Origin: Zonotrichia leucophrys gambelii
Lineage: Eukaryota > Chordata > Aves > Passeriformes > Passerellidae
Reading direction: 5' to 3'
NCBI RefSeq assembly: GCF_028769735.1
Contig: NC_088171.1
Coordinates: forward strand, 132,697,533-132,761,532
DNA: 64,000 nt
Below the pieces are notes generated by a model. It made no database searches, was not told the origin of the DNA, and saw nothing but the letters and a program-made list of their open reading frames with translations. Within the stretch, counting starts at the first letter, position 1; every line of letters starts with the position of its first letter. Position numbers and translations under genes: made by a program. Below are positions 62,961 through 64,000 of this stretch, piece by piece.

Positions 62961-64000
62961 ACATAACTGATTTTTATCTCTTGCCTTTTCTAGACCTTCT
63001 TGCTGGGTCAGACCCTAAGAATGCCTGGATGCTGTTGATGCAGGAGCTGGAAGGAGGCTGGATCAAAGGAGAACATTGATGAAGAAAGGAGATTAGTGTG
63101 CCATATAATGTGGATGGATTAATGGATTAATCCATTAATCAATCCACAGATTGATGGACTCTGTCTTGTCAACTTGGAGGGCAAATTCTGCAAGAAAGGA
63201 TTGTCTTTTACTGCAAACATACTGAACTCATCTTGCATGATGAGGTTCACTTGCCATTAAACACTCCTCAGACAGCTACTGAAAACCTTTCCTCTCCACA
63301 TGCATGCACCTAGATTTCTTATGCTCAAAAAGGGTTATATCTGAACAGTTATTGTGTTGTACTTGCTAGTCTTCCTTTAAAACCCTCTGCCAACTACTAA
63401 CATGGAGTTTGGGACATGAAGAACAGCGCTCTGTTTCTGAACACAATATCAATGCAAAAAAAAGTTGAAACTTAGGGTTTGTGCTACTTAGTAGGTCATA
63501 CCTTCAAAACAACACACACAAAATACATACACAAAGATTATATAAGTGTGCATATTACTCTTACATGTATGTCAGGGGTGCAATATGATTTTATAAGTTC
63601 ACTCTGATTTTCTAAGCTCACACCTGGTGGCCATATATCATTATCAGTGATATAGATGTAGGCACTGATTTTTTAAAAATGTTTGTATCTCACCTTTCTT
63701 TTCAAAATAGTTGTTTTTATGTGCTTTCTTTTTTAATTGAATCTTACAAATTATCGCTGCTTAGAAGAGTTTCCTCCCTAACCCTTCCAACTGAGTCCCA
63801 AATTGTGGGAGGGTATCAAAGGAATGATGTTCACTGCTGTTTGACTTTGAATCACTGGTAAAAGGTTTTATGTAACTCATTTTCTTCACACAATTAGATT
63901 CTAAGGACACAGGGACTAGTCTCCCTTTTTTTAATTCAAAGGTCTCAGTAAGCAAAGCATAATGTATTCTGCCCAAACTGTGAGAACAGAGCAATACAGA
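62961..64000. other. Non-coding sequence with a homeodomain-type palindrome
   Basis: Unique AT-rich DNA after the LTR-like repeat. The only notable element is the palindrome at 63117-63140. Frames at 63679-63994 are chance. Confidence 0.5.
63117..63140. promoter_or_regulatory. 24-nt perfect palindrome of GGATTA/TAATCC words
   Basis: The arms meet at GGATTAATCC. The palindrome and its immediate flanks contain several GGATTA/TAATCC cores, the recognition word of K50 homeodomain factors (the OTX, CRX, PITX and GSC class). It may have grown from a TGGA/TTAATGGA repeat (63111-63140) instead. Binding is inferred. Confidence 0.35.

Overview
The window looks like vertebrate nuclear DNA, most likely from a bird. 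It is AT-rich and almost free of recent repeats. The few mobile-element remnants I can recognise fit an avian genome: a CR1 LINE 3' end (about 17200-17346), ancient amniote SINE or LINE debris (17514-17605, 49165-49310, 3683-4070), an old MITE-like piece (5015-5185) and two LTR-retroelement-like stretches (about 49960-50600 and 62483-62960). I cannot name the species. The call 'bird' rests on CR1 plus the low repeat load, and a passerine or other neoavian is the likelier guess because of the style of the 62.5-63.0 kb repeat.

I find no protein-coding gene that I can support. Every open reading frame is short (at most about 150 codons), none resembles a protein I recognise, and frames on both strands overlap as expected by chance in AT-rich DNA. 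There are no tRNA or rRNA genes, no CpG island and no CRISPR array. The window is best read as a gene desert or as part of one large intron. Weak signs of transcription are a few well-formed splice-site pairs: a 29-nt micro-exon candidate at 9320-9348, a 114-nt in-phase candidate at 24847-24960 inside a purine-rich block, a 69-nt candidate at 27829-27897, and a near-perfect minus-strand donor at 61871-61880. All are inferences.

Layout. 0-5.2 kb: unique sequence with a GAAA purine tract, a 27-nt poly(T), and two ancient repeats. 5.2-17 kb: unique AT-rich sequence with two small tandem duplications and a GATA-type hairpin. 17.2-17.6 kb: CR1 remnant followed by a tRNA-type SINE remnant. 17.6-32.8 kb: mostly unique, with several stretches whose texture (dense homeodomain, octamer and TAAT words, no repeats) suggests distal enhancers. 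32.8-49 kb: unique, with hairpins and small duplications. 49.1-50.6 kb: SINE tail, then an LTR-like element. 50.6-62.4 kb: unique, with a CTCF-like word and another enhancer-like stretch near 55 kb. 62.5-64 kb: LTR-like repeat, then a palindromic cluster of GGATTA/TAATCC words.

If the window has a function, it is probably regulatory. The enhancer-like calls rest on sequence texture only, since I could not measure conservation. I do not see a clearly new biological system here.
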